Shown here piece by piece: positions 26,439 through 35,488 of a DNA stretch of 64,000 bases. Numbering within the stretch: the first letter of the stretch is position 1; each line of letters starts with the position of its first letter. A program made the position numbers and the translations under genes. The DNA comes from Maribacter_C sp947494565 (lineage in GTDB: Bacteria > Bacteroidota > Bacteroidia > Flavobacteriales > Flavobacteriaceae): the NCBI RefSeq assembly GCF_047345415.1, contig NZ_JBLFEP010000003.1, positions 868,001-932,000 of the forward strand. The letters are read 5' to 3'. The notes under the pieces were generated by a model. That model was not told where the DNA came from, made no database searches, and saw only the letters and a program-made list of their open reading frames with translations.

Positions 26439-26469
26439 TTGTTTCCAAATTTCCTTTTCCCTACTTTTA
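26439..26469 (+). promoter_or_regulatory. Promoter of the S10 peptidase gene
   Basis: TTG at 26439-26441, 20-base spacer, then TACTTTTA at 26462-26469, one base from TAnnTTTG. It lies 23 bases before the ATG at 26493 and supports that start over an upstream in-frame TTG at 26400. Confidence 0.5.
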
Positions 26470-26492
26470 GAGGGACTAATTTAAAAGCTACA

Positions 26493-27983
26493 ATGAGAAA
26501 ATCAACAGTATTAGGGTTGCTGTGCATCGGTCTGATGCACTGCGCCCTTGCCCAAGAAAGAAAACTACCGATTGATACAACGGTAACCACTCAGCACAAT
26601 GTAACCATCAACGGCACGGCCATTAACTATACGGCTACAGTCGGGACCCAACCCGTATGGGATGAAATGGGCAAACCCATTGCCTCATTGCATTACACGT
26701 ATTATACCCGAAACAATGTTAAGGACAGGGCTTCAAGACCCTTATTGATTTCCTTTAATGGTGGACCCGGTTCAGGTTCCGTTTGGATGCACTTGGCCTA
26801 TACCGGGCCGCGTGTATTAAAAATAGATGATGAAGGTTACCCGGTACAGCCCTATGGCGTTAAGCAAAACCCCTATTCGGTTTTAGATGTTACCGATATT
26901 GTTTATGTGAATCCTGCGAACACGGGGTATAGTCGTACCATTCCTGAAACGGGCAAAGAGGTCGACCGCGACAAGTTCTTCGGTATCAATGCCGATATCA
27001 AGTATCTGGCCGAATGGCTCAATACCTTCGTCACGCGTAACAACCGCTGGCGTTCACCAAAGTATATTGTGGGTGAAAGCTATGGGGGCACTCGCGTCAT
27101 GGGGCTCTCCTTGGCCTTACAAAATCAGCAGTGGATGTATTTGAATGGTGTAATCATGGTTTCGCCTGCGGATTATAAGATCATCCGAACTGGTGGGCCC
27201 GTATCTGATGGCATTAAGTTGCCTTATTTTACTGCGGCGGCTTGGCATCATAAGGCCTTACCACCTGCCCTTCAGAACAAAGACCTACTGGAAATATTAC
27301 CGGAATCCGAAGAATATGCGGTCAACACGGTTGTGCCGGCCCTGGCTAAAGGTGGATTCATCACCGATGCGGAAAGGGAAACAGTTGCCGAGAAAATGGC
27401 CTACTACTCCGGACTATCTAAAAAAGAAATCCTCGATTTGAATTTAGTAGTTCCCACCCGGTACTTTTGGAAAAACCTGTTGAAAGATAAGGGAGGGTAC
27501 ACCATCGGTCGTTTAGACAGTCGGTATTTGGGAATAGATAAGGAATTATCTGGTACTTCTCCCGATTACAATGCGGAGATAACTTCGTGGTTACACAGTT
27601 TTACACCGGCTATCAATTATTACTTGCAGGAAGAGCTTAAATTCAAGACCGATATCAAGTACAATATGTTCGGCCCGGTTCGGCCCTGGAACAATGAGAA
27701 GGACAATACACGCGACGACCTACGTCAGGCCATGGCCCAGAATCCGTATTTGAATGTGTTGGTGCAATCCGGTTATTATGACGGGGCTACCACCTATTTT
27801 AATGCCAAGTACACGATGTGGCAGGTAGATCCCAGTGGTCGAATGAAAGATCGTTTTGATTTTAAAGGATATCGATCAGGCCATATGATGTATTTACGTC
27901 GGGAAGACCTCCAAAATGCCAATGATGATATTCGCGATTTCATCAAACGGACCATGGCCAATGGGAAAAGCGCTAAGTATTAA
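26493..27983 (+). CDS. S10-family serine carboxypeptidase
   Basis: 496 aa. The signal peptide is residues 1-20 (MRKSTVLGLLCIGLMHCALA). The alpha/beta-hydrolase core shows FNGGPGSGSVWMHLAYTGPR (oxyanion region) and the nucleophile Ser196 in VGESYGGTR, with a late Asp in YYDGATTYFN and His in GYRSGHMMYLRRED. These three fit the S10 triad. It would remove C-terminal residues from peptides in the periplasm. A strong hairpin follows. It is divergent from the Tat-exported oxidoreductase gene. Confidence 0.92.
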   Translation: MRKSTVLGLLCIGLMHCALAQERKLPIDTTVTTQHNVTINGTAINYTATVGTQPVWDEMGKPIASLHYTYYTRNNVKDRASRPLLISFNGGPGSGSVWMHLAYTGPRVLKIDDEGYPVQPYGVKQNPYSVLDVTDIVYVNPANTGYSRTIPETGKEVDRDKFFGINADIKYLAEWLNTFVTRNNRWRSPKYIVGESYGGTRVMGLSLALQNQQWMYLNGVIMVSPADYKIIRTGGPVSDGIKLPYFTAAAWHHKALPPALQNKDLLEILPESEEYAVNTVVPALAKGGFITDAERETVAEKMAYYSGLSKKEILDLNLVVPTRYFWKNLLKDKGGYTIGRLDSRYLGIDKELSGTSPDYNAEITSWLHSFTPAINYYLQEELKFKTDIKYNMFGPVRPWNNEKDNTRDDLRQAMAQNPYLNVLVQSGYYDGATTYFNAKYTMWQVDPSGRMKDRFDFKGYRSGHMMYLRREDLQNANDDIRDFIKRTMANGKSAKY

Positions 27984-28009
27984 AGATGGAGTAGAAACTG
28001 AACTCTTTA

Positions 28010-28047
28010 ATTGCCCTGAACCACCAATTTAAGCGGTTCAGGGCAAA
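28010..28047 (+). terminator. Hairpin terminator after the S10 peptidase gene
   Basis: TTGCCCTGAACC (28011-28022) pairs perfectly with GGTTCAGGGCAA (28035-28046) over a 12-base loop, followed by AATTTAA with only a short T tract. Confidence 0.7.
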
Positions 28048-28120
28048 TTTAATATCTAAAACAACGTAATGCCTGTAACAAAAACCAAAACTTGACTACC
28101 CATATTACAAAGACTGAATT

Positions 28121-28402
28121 ATGGGATTTGGATTTGGTGCAACAAGCGTTATGCGAGAGAATAGAGCACTGCTGAAGAAAAGGAAATTCAAAGACATCAA
28201 AGAACTTCTCCTAGAGACTTCCGGAAAAACGGAAGTAGATTTCAAACAAACATCGGCAACAGAGTTGGCCCAGATCAAATCTGAGATACGTAGAAAAGCA
28301 CATCGCAAAGCGCAGAGGGAAATTGTGATTTACGGGCTATGCGCTATCATTCTGTTAGTGCCCTTCGGTTTTTTGTTCATTTATCTTTTCTTTATCGATT
28401 GA
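28121..28402 (+). CDS. Small membrane protein with basic coiled N-terminus
   Basis: 93 aa. The N-terminal 60 residues are charged and helical (RENRALLKKRKFKDIKELLL, then ATELAQIKSEIRRKAHRKAQ), followed by one strong helix IVIYGLCAIILLVPFGFLFI and a short tail. It looks like a membrane-anchored cytoplasmic adaptor; the function is unknown. The ATG at 28121 gives MGFGFGATSVM. It stands alone between the S10 peptidase terminator and the amidohydrolase gene. Confidence 0.65.
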   Translation: MGFGFGATSVMRENRALLKKRKFKDIKELLLETSGKTEVDFKQTSATELAQIKSEIRRKAHRKAQREIVIYGLCAIILLVPFGFLFIYLFFID

Positions 28403-28528
28403 GTGATTTCCCTAAACAGAAACCAATGGGCAATATTTTGTTTCAACTACCACTCCCCTTAAATGGCATATCATGCCTAGTAAAAAGTAGCTAAAAACAA
28501 GTATCTTAGAACGCTACTAAAAAATACT

Positions 28529-29449
28529 ATGAAAGTCAAAGTTGCCGTCATTCAAGAATCTCCTGTATTTTTTGACAAATCAGGAACTTTGGATAAAATC
28601 GAAGGGCTCATAGCAACCTATAGCGCTCAAGGTTGTGAGCTTCTGGTTTTTCCCGAATCTTTTATTCCCGGTTATCCCAGAGGGTTTTCTTTCGGAGCTA
28701 CGATCGGTAGCCGAACCGAAGAAGGTCGAAAGCTCTATGCCGAATTTGCGGACAACAGCCTCGATTTGGAAAGTGAGGATTTAAAACGTCTTGAGAAACT
28801 TGCGAAACGTCACAATACGTATTTGGTTATTGGCGTCACCGAAAGTCAAAACACCAGCGGAACCCTGTATTGTTCCATGCTCTATATTTCACCGACCAAG
28901 GGCCTCCTAGGCGTTCATCGAAAGATCAAGCCTACGGGAACCGAGCGTTTGGTATGGGGGGAAGCCGCAGGCGAATCATTGGGCACTTTCCAGACCAAAA
29001 TCGGAAAACTCGGCGGACTCATTTGTTGGGAAAACTACATGCCCCTAGCGCGCATGAGTATGTATCAAAAAGGCGTTGAAATCTATATCGCGCCCACGGC
29101 AGACTCCAGAGAGGAATGGACGTCGACCATGAAGCATATTGCCCTAGAAGGTAGATGCTATGTTTTGGGCTGTAATCAATACTATACCAAATCAATGTAT
29201 CCTGCAAAATACCAGCATCTGGTGGAAAACGAACCGGAAAATTGTTGCCCAGGCGGCAGTATCATCGTTTCGCCCTTGGGCAAAGTAATCGAAGGTCCCT
29301 TATGGAATGAAGCGGGCGTTTTAATCGCTGAACTTGATTTGGACGCGGTACAACAAAGTAAGCTCGACTTTGACGTTATCGGACATTATGCGCGCGAGGA
29401 TATTTTTGAATTAAAAATCAAGGGACAACCAGAAATCAAAAAAGAGTAA
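28529..29449 (+). CDS. Nitrilase-superfamily carbon-nitrogen hydrolase
   Basis: 306 aa cytoplasmic enzyme of the nitrilase/cyanide-hydratase type. The catalytic triad is visible: Glu in LLVFPESFIPGYPRG, Lys in VHRKIKPTGTERLVW, and Cys in GLICWENYMPLAR. The C-terminal CPGGSIIVSPLGKVIEGP is the usual barrel-edge block. PESFIPGYPRG and the CWENYMPL form point to the aliphatic or aryl nitrilase branch. A TATCTTAG box lies 20 bases before the ATG. A small membrane protein gene follows 12 bases after its stop. Confidence 0.92.
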   Translation: MKVKVAVIQESPVFFDKSGTLDKIEGLIATYSAQGCELLVFPESFIPGYPRGFSFGATIGSRTEEGRKLYAEFADNSLDLESEDLKRLEKLAKRHNTYLVIGVTESQNTSGTLYCSMLYISPTKGLLGVHRKIKPTGTERLVWGEAAGESLGTFQTKIGKLGGLICWENYMPLARMSMYQKGVEIYIAPTADSREEWTSTMKHIALEGRCYVLGCNQYYTKSMYPAKYQHLVENEPENCCPGGSIIVSPLGKVIEGPLWNEAGVLIAELDLDAVQQSKLDFDVIGHYAREDIFELKIKGQPEIKKE

Positions 29450-29461
29450 ACACCGTCCATC

Positions 29462-29926
29462 ATGCAACCAAAAACTTTTCTTCGAACTCTTTCCGTAATT
29501 CATTCCGCCTTATGTGCGGGATTGTTGCTATTCACTGCACTGGCCTACTGGCAGAACAGCGGCTTCAAGGTAGCTGCAACATCTGGAGACATTTTTGTAT
29601 ATATTGTCCCTACAGTGGCGATGCTAGGTTATTTTGGTAGCAAGTTCATACATCAAAAGCTTATTGGAAACCTGCCTAAAGAGGAAAAACTGCCTCACAA
29701 GCTAGCGCGCTATCAAGCCGCCTCGCTCATTAAATACGCCTTGATCGAAGGACCGGCGCTAATCGCACTGTTTGCCTACTTTCAAAGTGGCACCGCCCTA
29801 TATTTGGTAATCGCACTGGCGCTATTGATGTATCTATATGCACAGCGCCCCACACAAAAACGGTTACTTCAGGAAATACCTTTAAACTTTGAAGAGAAAA
29901 AACTATTTGATACCTTCAGGTCTTGA
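29462..29926 (+). CDS. Conserved four-helix membrane protein
   Basis: 154 aa. Hydrophobic stretches are LSVIHSALCAGLLLFTALAY, IFVYIVPTVAMLGYFGSKFI, YALIEGPALIALFAYFQSG and ALYLVIALALLMYLYAQRP, with a basic cytoplasmic loop HQKLIGNLPKEEKLPHKLAR. The C-terminus EIPLNFEEKKLFDTF is soluble. It follows the nitrilase gene by 12 bases and is probably in the same transcript. Many flavobacteria carry a similar hypothetical next to unrelated genes; no function can be given. Confidence 0.75.
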   Translation: MQPKTFLRTLSVIHSALCAGLLLFTALAYWQNSGFKVAATSGDIFVYIVPTVAMLGYFGSKFIHQKLIGNLPKEEKLPHKLARYQAASLIKYALIEGPALIALFAYFQSGTALYLVIALALLMYLYAQRPTQKRLLQEIPLNFEEKKLFDTFRS

Positions 29927-30018
29927 GCAAGTTAATGCTTAATGAGCCAACAAGGAATCTGAAAGAAAATTAGACAAGCAGACTACTGCCGAAAGGGTAA
30001 ACACGCATCCAAGCAATT

Positions 30019-30036
30019 TGCCTGAAGGCAGGCAGG
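30019..30036. repeat. Short palindromic GC-rich repeat
   Basis: TGCCTGAAGGCAGGCAGG, with a TGCCT/AGGCA stem. A related CTGCCT-GCGG-AGGCAG palindrome lies at 31695-31710 inside the next oxidoreductase gene; the shared 9-mer is CCTGCCTGC on one strand. Confidence 0.4.
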
Positions 30037-30069
30037 TATGAATCTCGATTATCAAGTAAAAAACGAAAA

Positions 30070-30759
30070 ATGAAAAAATTCAAAATCTTTATGTTCGCTA
30101 CCCTCCTATCTACCTTTGCCGCAAACTACGGATTTGCCCAAGATTGGCCCAACCTCGCAGAATTTCAAGAGGCGAATGCGGCGCTTGAAGCACCCAAACA
30201 GGGTGAAGACCGAGTGGTTTTCATGGGCAATTCCATCACAATCGGCTGGATCAACTCCCGTCCCGAATTCTTTGAGGGTAAGCCATGGGTCAATAGAGGC
30301 ATCAGTGGACAGACGACACCTCAAATGCTGGTGCGCTTTCGTCAAGATGTTATTGATTTACACCCTAAAGTAGTGGTGCTGTTAGCCGGAACAAATGATA
30401 TTGCGGGTAACACCGGCCCTTCTACAATACCCATGATCATGGATAACATCAAGGGAATGGCTGAAATGGCCCATGCCAATGGTATCAAAGTGATTCTCTC
30501 TTCTACCCTACCTGCGTACGACTATCCGTGGAGAACCGGTCTTGAACCGGCACCGAAGATCATTGAGCTGAACAAGATGATCAAGACCTATTGTGAGGAA
30601 AAAGGACATACCTACCTCGACTATTTCAGTGCCATGGTCGATGACCGAAACGGACTGCCAAAAAAGTATGCGGAAGATGAAGTACACCCGACCGTAGCAG
30701 GCTATAAAGTCATGGAACCCCTCGTGGAGGCTGCCATTGCAAAATCATTGAACAAATGA
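30070..30759 (+). CDS. Exported SGNH/GDSL-family hydrolase
   Basis: 229 aa. The signal peptide is residues 1-23. The four SGNH blocks are present: VVFMGNSITIGW with nucleophile Ser55, NRGISGQTT with the oxyanion Gly, LLAGTNDIAGN with the oxyanion Asn, and DEVHPTVAGYKVM with Asp and His. The family removes acetyl or similar ester groups from carbohydrates. It overlaps the next oxidoreductase gene by four bases (ATGA), so the two are translationally coupled and probably act on the same sugar-related compound in the periplasm. Confidence 0.92.
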   Translation: MKKFKIFMFATLLSTFAANYGFAQDWPNLAEFQEANAALEAPKQGEDRVVFMGNSITIGWINSRPEFFEGKPWVNRGISGQTTPQMLVRFRQDVIDLHPKVVVLLAGTNDIAGNTGPSTIPMIMDNIKGMAEMAHANGIKVILSSTLPAYDYPWRTGLEPAPKIIELNKMIKTYCEEKGHTYLDYFSAMVDDRNGLPKKYAEDEVHPTVAGYKVMEPLVEAAIAKSLNK

Positions 30760-31883
30760 AAATTTCCGTCTGTATCCTCCTATTGATCTTACCCGTTTTC
30801 GTAGGGAAGGCACAGGAATCCGAACCTCAAAAAAAACCTTTAAAAATCGGAGTGGTCGGAATGACACATGGCCACGTACATCAAATTCTTCGACGCGGAA
30901 AGACTGGAGGAGATATTGAAATCGTTGGTTTTGCAGAGCCAAACCGTGACTTGGCCGAGCGATTGACCAAACAATACGGGTATTCATCCGAGTTGGTCTA
31001 TCCCTCTTTAGAGGCGATGGTGCAAGCCACGAATCCTGAAGCAGTTTCCGCTTTTAACAGCACCTATGAACATTTGGAAACCGTAAAATATTGTGCCCCA
31101 AAGGGAATCCATATTATGGTGGAAAAACCGCTGGCTGTAAACTGGATCCATGCCAAAGAGATGATTTCCCTGGCGCAGAAACACCAGATAGAGCTTCTTA
31201 CGAATTATGAAACTTCGTGGTACGGCAGTAATGCCAAGGCCTATGCGCTCGTACATACTGATCAAAAAATCGGCCCGATAAAGCGGGTGGTCTTTCATAC
31301 CGGACACCCAGGGCCCATCGAAATCGGTTGCAATGTAGAGTTTTTAGACTGGCTCACCGATCCCGTTCGTAATGGTGGTGGGGCATTGACCGATTTTGGA
31401 TGCTATGGCGCCAATCTGACAACCTGGTTGATGAAAGGTCAGGTGCCAGAATCGATTACATGTATTACACAACAACTGAAACCGAATAAATATCCTAATG
31501 TAGATGATGATGCCACAATTATTTTAAACTATCCTCAGGCCGAGGTCATCATTCAAGCCTCATGGAACTGGCCGCACAATGTCAAGGATATGGAGGTCTA
31601 TGGATCTACGGGGTACGTCTTTTGTAAAGACGGTACAAAAATGGACGTCATGGAGCATGAAAAAGAGGGGCCGAAGACGATAGAAGCTGATCCCCTGCCT
31701 GCGGAGGCAGCTGGGCCTTTCACGCTTTTAAAACGAATCGTTCATGAAAACCACACCCTCGCACCCTTTGATGTGACCACTTTGGAAAACAATCGGATCG
31801 TGATGCAGATTTTAGATGCCGCACGTCAGTCGGCCGAGCAAAACCGAACAATTTTTTGGAATGAGCTCTATTCCTCCGAATAA
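30756..31883 (+). CDS. Exported Gfo/Idh/MocA-family oxidoreductase
   Basis: 375 aa. The Sec signal is MKISVCILLLILPVFVGKAQ. The Rossmann segment is KIGVVGMTHGHVHQILRR, with the modified GMTHGH form in place of GxGxxG. HIMVEKPLAVNWIHAKEM carries the EKP motif and GGGALTDFGCYGANLTTWLM is a family block. A Sec route for an NAD(P) enzyme is unusual, since cofactor would have to be loaded outside the cytoplasm; catalytic activity is therefore uncertain. It is the second gene of the hydrolase/oxidoreductase pair. Confidence 0.85.
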   Translation: MKISVCILLLILPVFVGKAQESEPQKKPLKIGVVGMTHGHVHQILRRGKTGGDIEIVGFAEPNRDLAERLTKQYGYSSELVYPSLEAMVQATNPEAVSAFNSTYEHLETVKYCAPKGIHIMVEKPLAVNWIHAKEMISLAQKHQIELLTNYETSWYGSNAKAYALVHTDQKIGPIKRVVFHTGHPGPIEIGCNVEFLDWLTDPVRNGGGALTDFGCYGANLTTWLMKGQVPESITCITQQLKPNKYPNVDDDATIILNYPQAEVIIQASWNWPHNVKDMEVYGSTGYVFCKDGTKMDVMEHEKEGPKTIEADPLPAEAAGPFTLLKRIVHENHTLAPFDVTTLENNRIVMQILDAARQSAEQNRTIFWNELYSSE

Positions 31884-31911
31884 GTATAGGTAGCACTTCC
31901 TTTATTCTCTT

Positions 31912-31919
31912 TATCTTCG
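31912..31919 (+). promoter_or_regulatory. Candidate -7 box of the FAD oxidoreductase gene
   Basis: TATCTTCG, one base from TAnnTTTG, 19 bases before the ATG at 31939; no clear -33. Confidence 0.35.
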
Positions 31920-31938
31920 ATATCGAAAAAAGAACCCA

Positions 31939-33633
31939 ATGCCCAAACAGACAACCTCATCCGACTACGATACCATTATCATTGGCTCCGGTGCTGGCGG
32001 GTTGGCGGCGGCTATTTGTCTATCAAGAGCTGGACAAAAGGTATTGGTTCTAGAACAACACGATGTTCCAGGAGGTTGGTGCCATAGTTTTTATCTGAAC
32101 GGACACCGTTTTACGCCTGGTGTACACTATGTGGGTCTATGTGGTGAAGGAGAGGCGACCAATGACCTTTATAGGGGCTTGGGTATCGCCAATGATCTTG
32201 TTTTCTTTCGAATGAATCCGGATGCTTATGAGCATGTTCACATCGGGGAACATCGTTTTGACATTCCAGCTAACCCTGAGGAGTTTGCCGCACGGTTGGG
32301 CGAACGCTTTCCGAAAGAGGCCAAGCGCATCAAAAAATATCTGGGACTTATCCGAAAGATCAGTGAACAGTTGTATTCACTCCCCTACTTCAAAGGTTTT
32401 TGGCAAAAACTGACCATACCCTATAAAACAAGGCATTTCGGCAAGTACGGACTTTTCAGCCTGCGACGGGTCATTAATTGGCACATCAAAGATCCTTTGG
32501 TAAAAAATATCTTGAACATACAGTGTGGAGATCATGGCGTACAACCCAGAAAAGCAGCGTTCATTTTACATGCGGCACTGATGTTTCATTATTTTTATGG
32601 AGGGTACTATCCTATGGGTGGCGGCGGAGCACTGATCAAGGCCATGACCAATGCGATAAAAAGACACGATGGGGATATCTGGACAAGTCAGGGTGTTCGA
32701 AAAATACTCATCGCGGGTGAAGAACATAAAAAGGCAGTCGGAGTAGAATTGGAGAATGGAGAACAATTATATGCCAAGCGTATCATTTCAAATGCCGATG
32801 TCGGTATCACTTATAACCAATTGATCGGTAGAGAGCAGCTGAGCCAAAAACTTCAAAAGAAGCTGGAAAAAACAATTTACTCCTGTACCTCCTTGATGCT
32901 TTTTTTGACGGTAGACATGGACGTTCGCCAAGCAGGAATGGATTCCGGGAATATCTGGATGATGCCCGACAAAGATCAAGATAACTACTACGATGAGGCC
33001 ATGAATTCCGACTTACAATCGGATGCCCCTTTTGAGGGAATGTTCATCAGTTGTACTACCTTAAAAGACCCGATCAGCTTCGATGGCAAACATCATACAC
33101 TAGAAGTAATCACCTTTATCGACTATAAATGCTTTGAAAAGTATACAGATGAAGATGCGCAACGTTCTTCAGAATATATAGCCTTTAAAGACCATCTGAC
33201 AAAAAAGATGCTCGGGGGCTTGGAAAAGGCGGTACCCGGAATCGGAAATCACATCGTACATCAAGAACTGGGTACGCCCATCACCAATGAATACTATATC
33301 AATACTACAGAGGGTAATGTTTATGGTACTGAAAAAAGTTTGAAGCATATTGGCCCGTTCGCTTTTAAGGCAAAAAGTGAAATCGAAAATCTATACCTGT
33401 GCGGGGCAAGTATACTATCGCACGGTGTTGCGGGGGCCAGCCACTCGGGAGTTGCGACGGCCGCTGAAATCCTAGGATGTCACCCCGATGAACTGAAAGC
33501 CCCACAAGACGGTCAAGAACTACGCATTTATGAAGCTGAGGATGCCACGAACTACCCAGATTGGATGTTGAAAAAAATAGAAGTAAAAAAAGCGCGGTTA
33601 GCGTCAAAAGAAGGTACTGCGACAGCGCGCTAA
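31939..33633 (+). CDS. Retinol-saturase/CrtI-like FAD-dependent oxidoreductase
   Basis: 564 aa. The N-terminal dinucleotide motif is DTIIIGSGAGGLAAAICLSR with E of VLVLEQHDVPGGWCHSF. TPGVHYVG and YPMGGGGALIKAM are blocks shared by the all-trans-retinol 13,14-reductase and carotenoid isomerase group, and GVAGASHSGVATAAEIL is the C-terminal FAD block. The substrate is probably a polyene or other hydrophobic lipid, but no carotenoid genes are nearby. The C-terminal 30 residues are charged and cytoplasmic. It has a separate promoter candidate. Confidence 0.85.
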   Translation: MPKQTTSSDYDTIIIGSGAGGLAAAICLSRAGQKVLVLEQHDVPGGWCHSFYLNGHRFTPGVHYVGLCGEGEATNDLYRGLGIANDLVFFRMNPDAYEHVHIGEHRFDIPANPEEFAARLGERFPKEAKRIKKYLGLIRKISEQLYSLPYFKGFWQKLTIPYKTRHFGKYGLFSLRRVINWHIKDPLVKNILNIQCGDHGVQPRKAAFILHAALMFHYFYGGYYPMGGGGALIKAMTNAIKRHDGDIWTSQGVRKILIAGEEHKKAVGVELENGEQLYAKRIISNADVGITYNQLIGREQLSQKLQKKLEKTIYSCTSLMLFLTVDMDVRQAGMDSGNIWMMPDKDQDNYYDEAMNSDLQSDAPFEGMFISCTTLKDPISFDGKHHTLEVITFIDYKCFEKYTDEDAQRSSEYIAFKDHLTKKMLGGLEKAVPGIGNHIVHQELGTPITNEYYINTTEGNVYGTEKSLKHIGPFAFKAKSEIENLYLCGASILSHGVAGASHSGVATAAEILGCHPDELKAPQDGQELRIYEAEDATNYPDWMLKKIEVKKARLASKEGTATAR

Positions 33634-33726
33634 TATCCTTTTACGGAAAATCGATTTTATCTATTCCAATTACTTCTGTATTTGCCACATCGAACTGAAA
33701 TTGGAGTCTCTATAAAAAATCCAATC

Positions 33727-35487
33727 ATGAAATCCGTTCTCTACACCGTGTTCTTCTTTCTAGTGGGTTGCAACACCTTCAGCTCTAAAGGTGATTCATC
33801 ACCAGCTAAAACACCGGAAGAGCCCTATTTGATTGAAGATGTCCTCATCAAAACAAGGGATGGTGCGAAAATTTCCGCTATCGTCGTTCGGAATACGAAC
33901 ATCGTGACCCCAAAACCGGTGGTGTTACAAAGTACCATTTACGTTCGTGACAACGGTCGTGACCTCCAAAGCTTAAAGGAATCTGTGGATGAAGGCTATA
34001 TTGGGGTAATGGCCTATACAAGAGGGAAACGGTATAGTACCGAAGAAATTTGGCCCTACGAGTATGATGCGAACGACACTTACGATGTTATTGATTGGAT
34101 AAGCAAACAAAACTGGTGTGACGGTAGAATAGGAATGTTCGGGGGCAGTTACAACGGATTCACCCAATGGGCCGCTACAAAAACGCTTCATCCTGCACTG
34201 AAGACTATTGTTCCCTACGTGGCGAATAGACCTGGTATGGGACTACCCATGGAGAATAATGTTTTTATCAACCCCAATTACGAATGGGCATTTTACGTTG
34301 GAAACAATCGTTATTTGGATACCATTGCCGGCAATGACAGACAGCGCTCCAGAGACCTACAGTTTAAATGGTGGGAAAGCGGTACGGCTTACAAAACAAT
34401 GGACAGCATCGATAAAAGACCTAATAAGTGGTTTCAAAAATGGATAAGTCACCCTTCGTTCGATAGATATTGGCAAACAATGGCCCCTTATCAGAAGGAA
34501 TTTTCCCAAATCGATATCCCCGTACTATCCATTGACGGGTATTACAATGATTCGCAAAACTCCGGTTTGTACTACTTGCGTGAACATTATAAATATAATC
34601 CAAAGGCCGAACATTATTTGATTATTGGCCCTTACAGTCATTTTGGCGCGCAAAGGGGCGGGTTTCCTGAAGTGAACGGGTATAAAGTAGACCCTAACGC
34701 CTTGATAGATACCAAGGAAATTACCTATCAGTGGTTTGACTACATCTTTAACAACGGCAAAAAGCCCAAAATTCTAAAAGACAGAATCAACTATCAGGTG
34801 ATGGGTACGGACGAATGGAGAAGTGCTGCAACCCTTGACGGACTTCATAACGAATCGCTGAAATTGTATCTCAGCAAAGAACCGGTTGAGGATATTTACC
34901 TCCTACACCCTCAAAAACCATTGAAACCTACATTTCATTATCAGGAAGTCGATTTCAGTGACAGGGCCATTTGGAACAACGACTATTATCCAGCCCCTAT
35001 TGAACGTGACTACAGAGATATGCGAAATGGGTTCAACTTTATCAGTGAACCTTTGACCGAATCGATAATCGTCAACGGTTCTTTTTTAGGTGAACTTCAG
35101 GTCAGTATCAATAAAAAGGACTTTGACTATGGTGTCACGCTTTACGAAGTACTACCCGACGATACGTATTTCAGTCTCTCCTATATTGTTGGAAGGGCCA
35201 GTTATGCAAAGGATATTACCAAGCGTTCCTTGTTACGACCTAACGAGAAAGAGACGCTGCCTTTCACAAATACCCATTTGGTCAGCAAAAAAGTACATCA
35301 AGGCAGTCGTCTTATGGTGTACGTCAATGTGAATAAAAATCCCTTTTCGGAGTTGAACTATGGTACGGGAAAATTGGTGAGCGAGGAGACGATCAAAGAT
35401 GCGAAAACCCCATTAACGGTGAAGTGGCACACTGACAGTTTTGTGGAAATCCCCATTTGGAGGGATACTATCCCTAAAAAACAATAG
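33727..35487 (+). CDS. CocE/NonD-family hydrolase (X-Pro dipeptidyl-peptidase-like) lipoprotein
   Basis: 586 aa from the ATG at 33727, chosen because it gives a lipoprotein signal MKSVLYTVFFFLVGC (Cys15); an in-frame ATG at 33682 would put 15 polar residues ahead of it. The alpha/beta hydrolase shows YTRGKRYS, the nucleophile Ser141 in GMFGGSYNGFTQWAA, an Asp in VLSIDGYYND and a His in IIGPYSHFG. The C-terminal jelly-roll (FISEPLTESIIVNGS and beyond) is typical of the S15/CocE group. It hydrolyses esters, amides or X-Pro peptides in the periplasm. Confidence 0.88.
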   Translation: MKSVLYTVFFFLVGCNTFSSKGDSSPAKTPEEPYLIEDVLIKTRDGAKISAIVVRNTNIVTPKPVVLQSTIYVRDNGRDLQSLKESVDEGYIGVMAYTRGKRYSTEEIWPYEYDANDTYDVIDWISKQNWCDGRIGMFGGSYNGFTQWAATKTLHPALKTIVPYVANRPGMGLPMENNVFINPNYEWAFYVGNNRYLDTIAGNDRQRSRDLQFKWWESGTAYKTMDSIDKRPNKWFQKWISHPSFDRYWQTMAPYQKEFSQIDIPVLSIDGYYNDSQNSGLYYLREHYKYNPKAEHYLIIGPYSHFGAQRGGFPEVNGYKVDPNALIDTKEITYQWFDYIFNNGKKPKILKDRINYQVMGTDEWRSAATLDGLHNESLKLYLSKEPVEDIYLLHPQKPLKPTFHYQEVDFSDRAIWNNDYYPAPIERDYRDMRNGFNFISEPLTESIIVNGSFLGELQVSINKKDFDYGVTLYEVLPDDTYFSLSYIVGRASYAKDITKRSLLRPNEKETLPFTNTHLVSKKVHQGSRLMVYVNVNKNPFSELNYGTGKLVSEETIKDAKTPLTVKWHTDSFVEIPIWRDTIPKKQ

Positions 35488-35488
35488 A

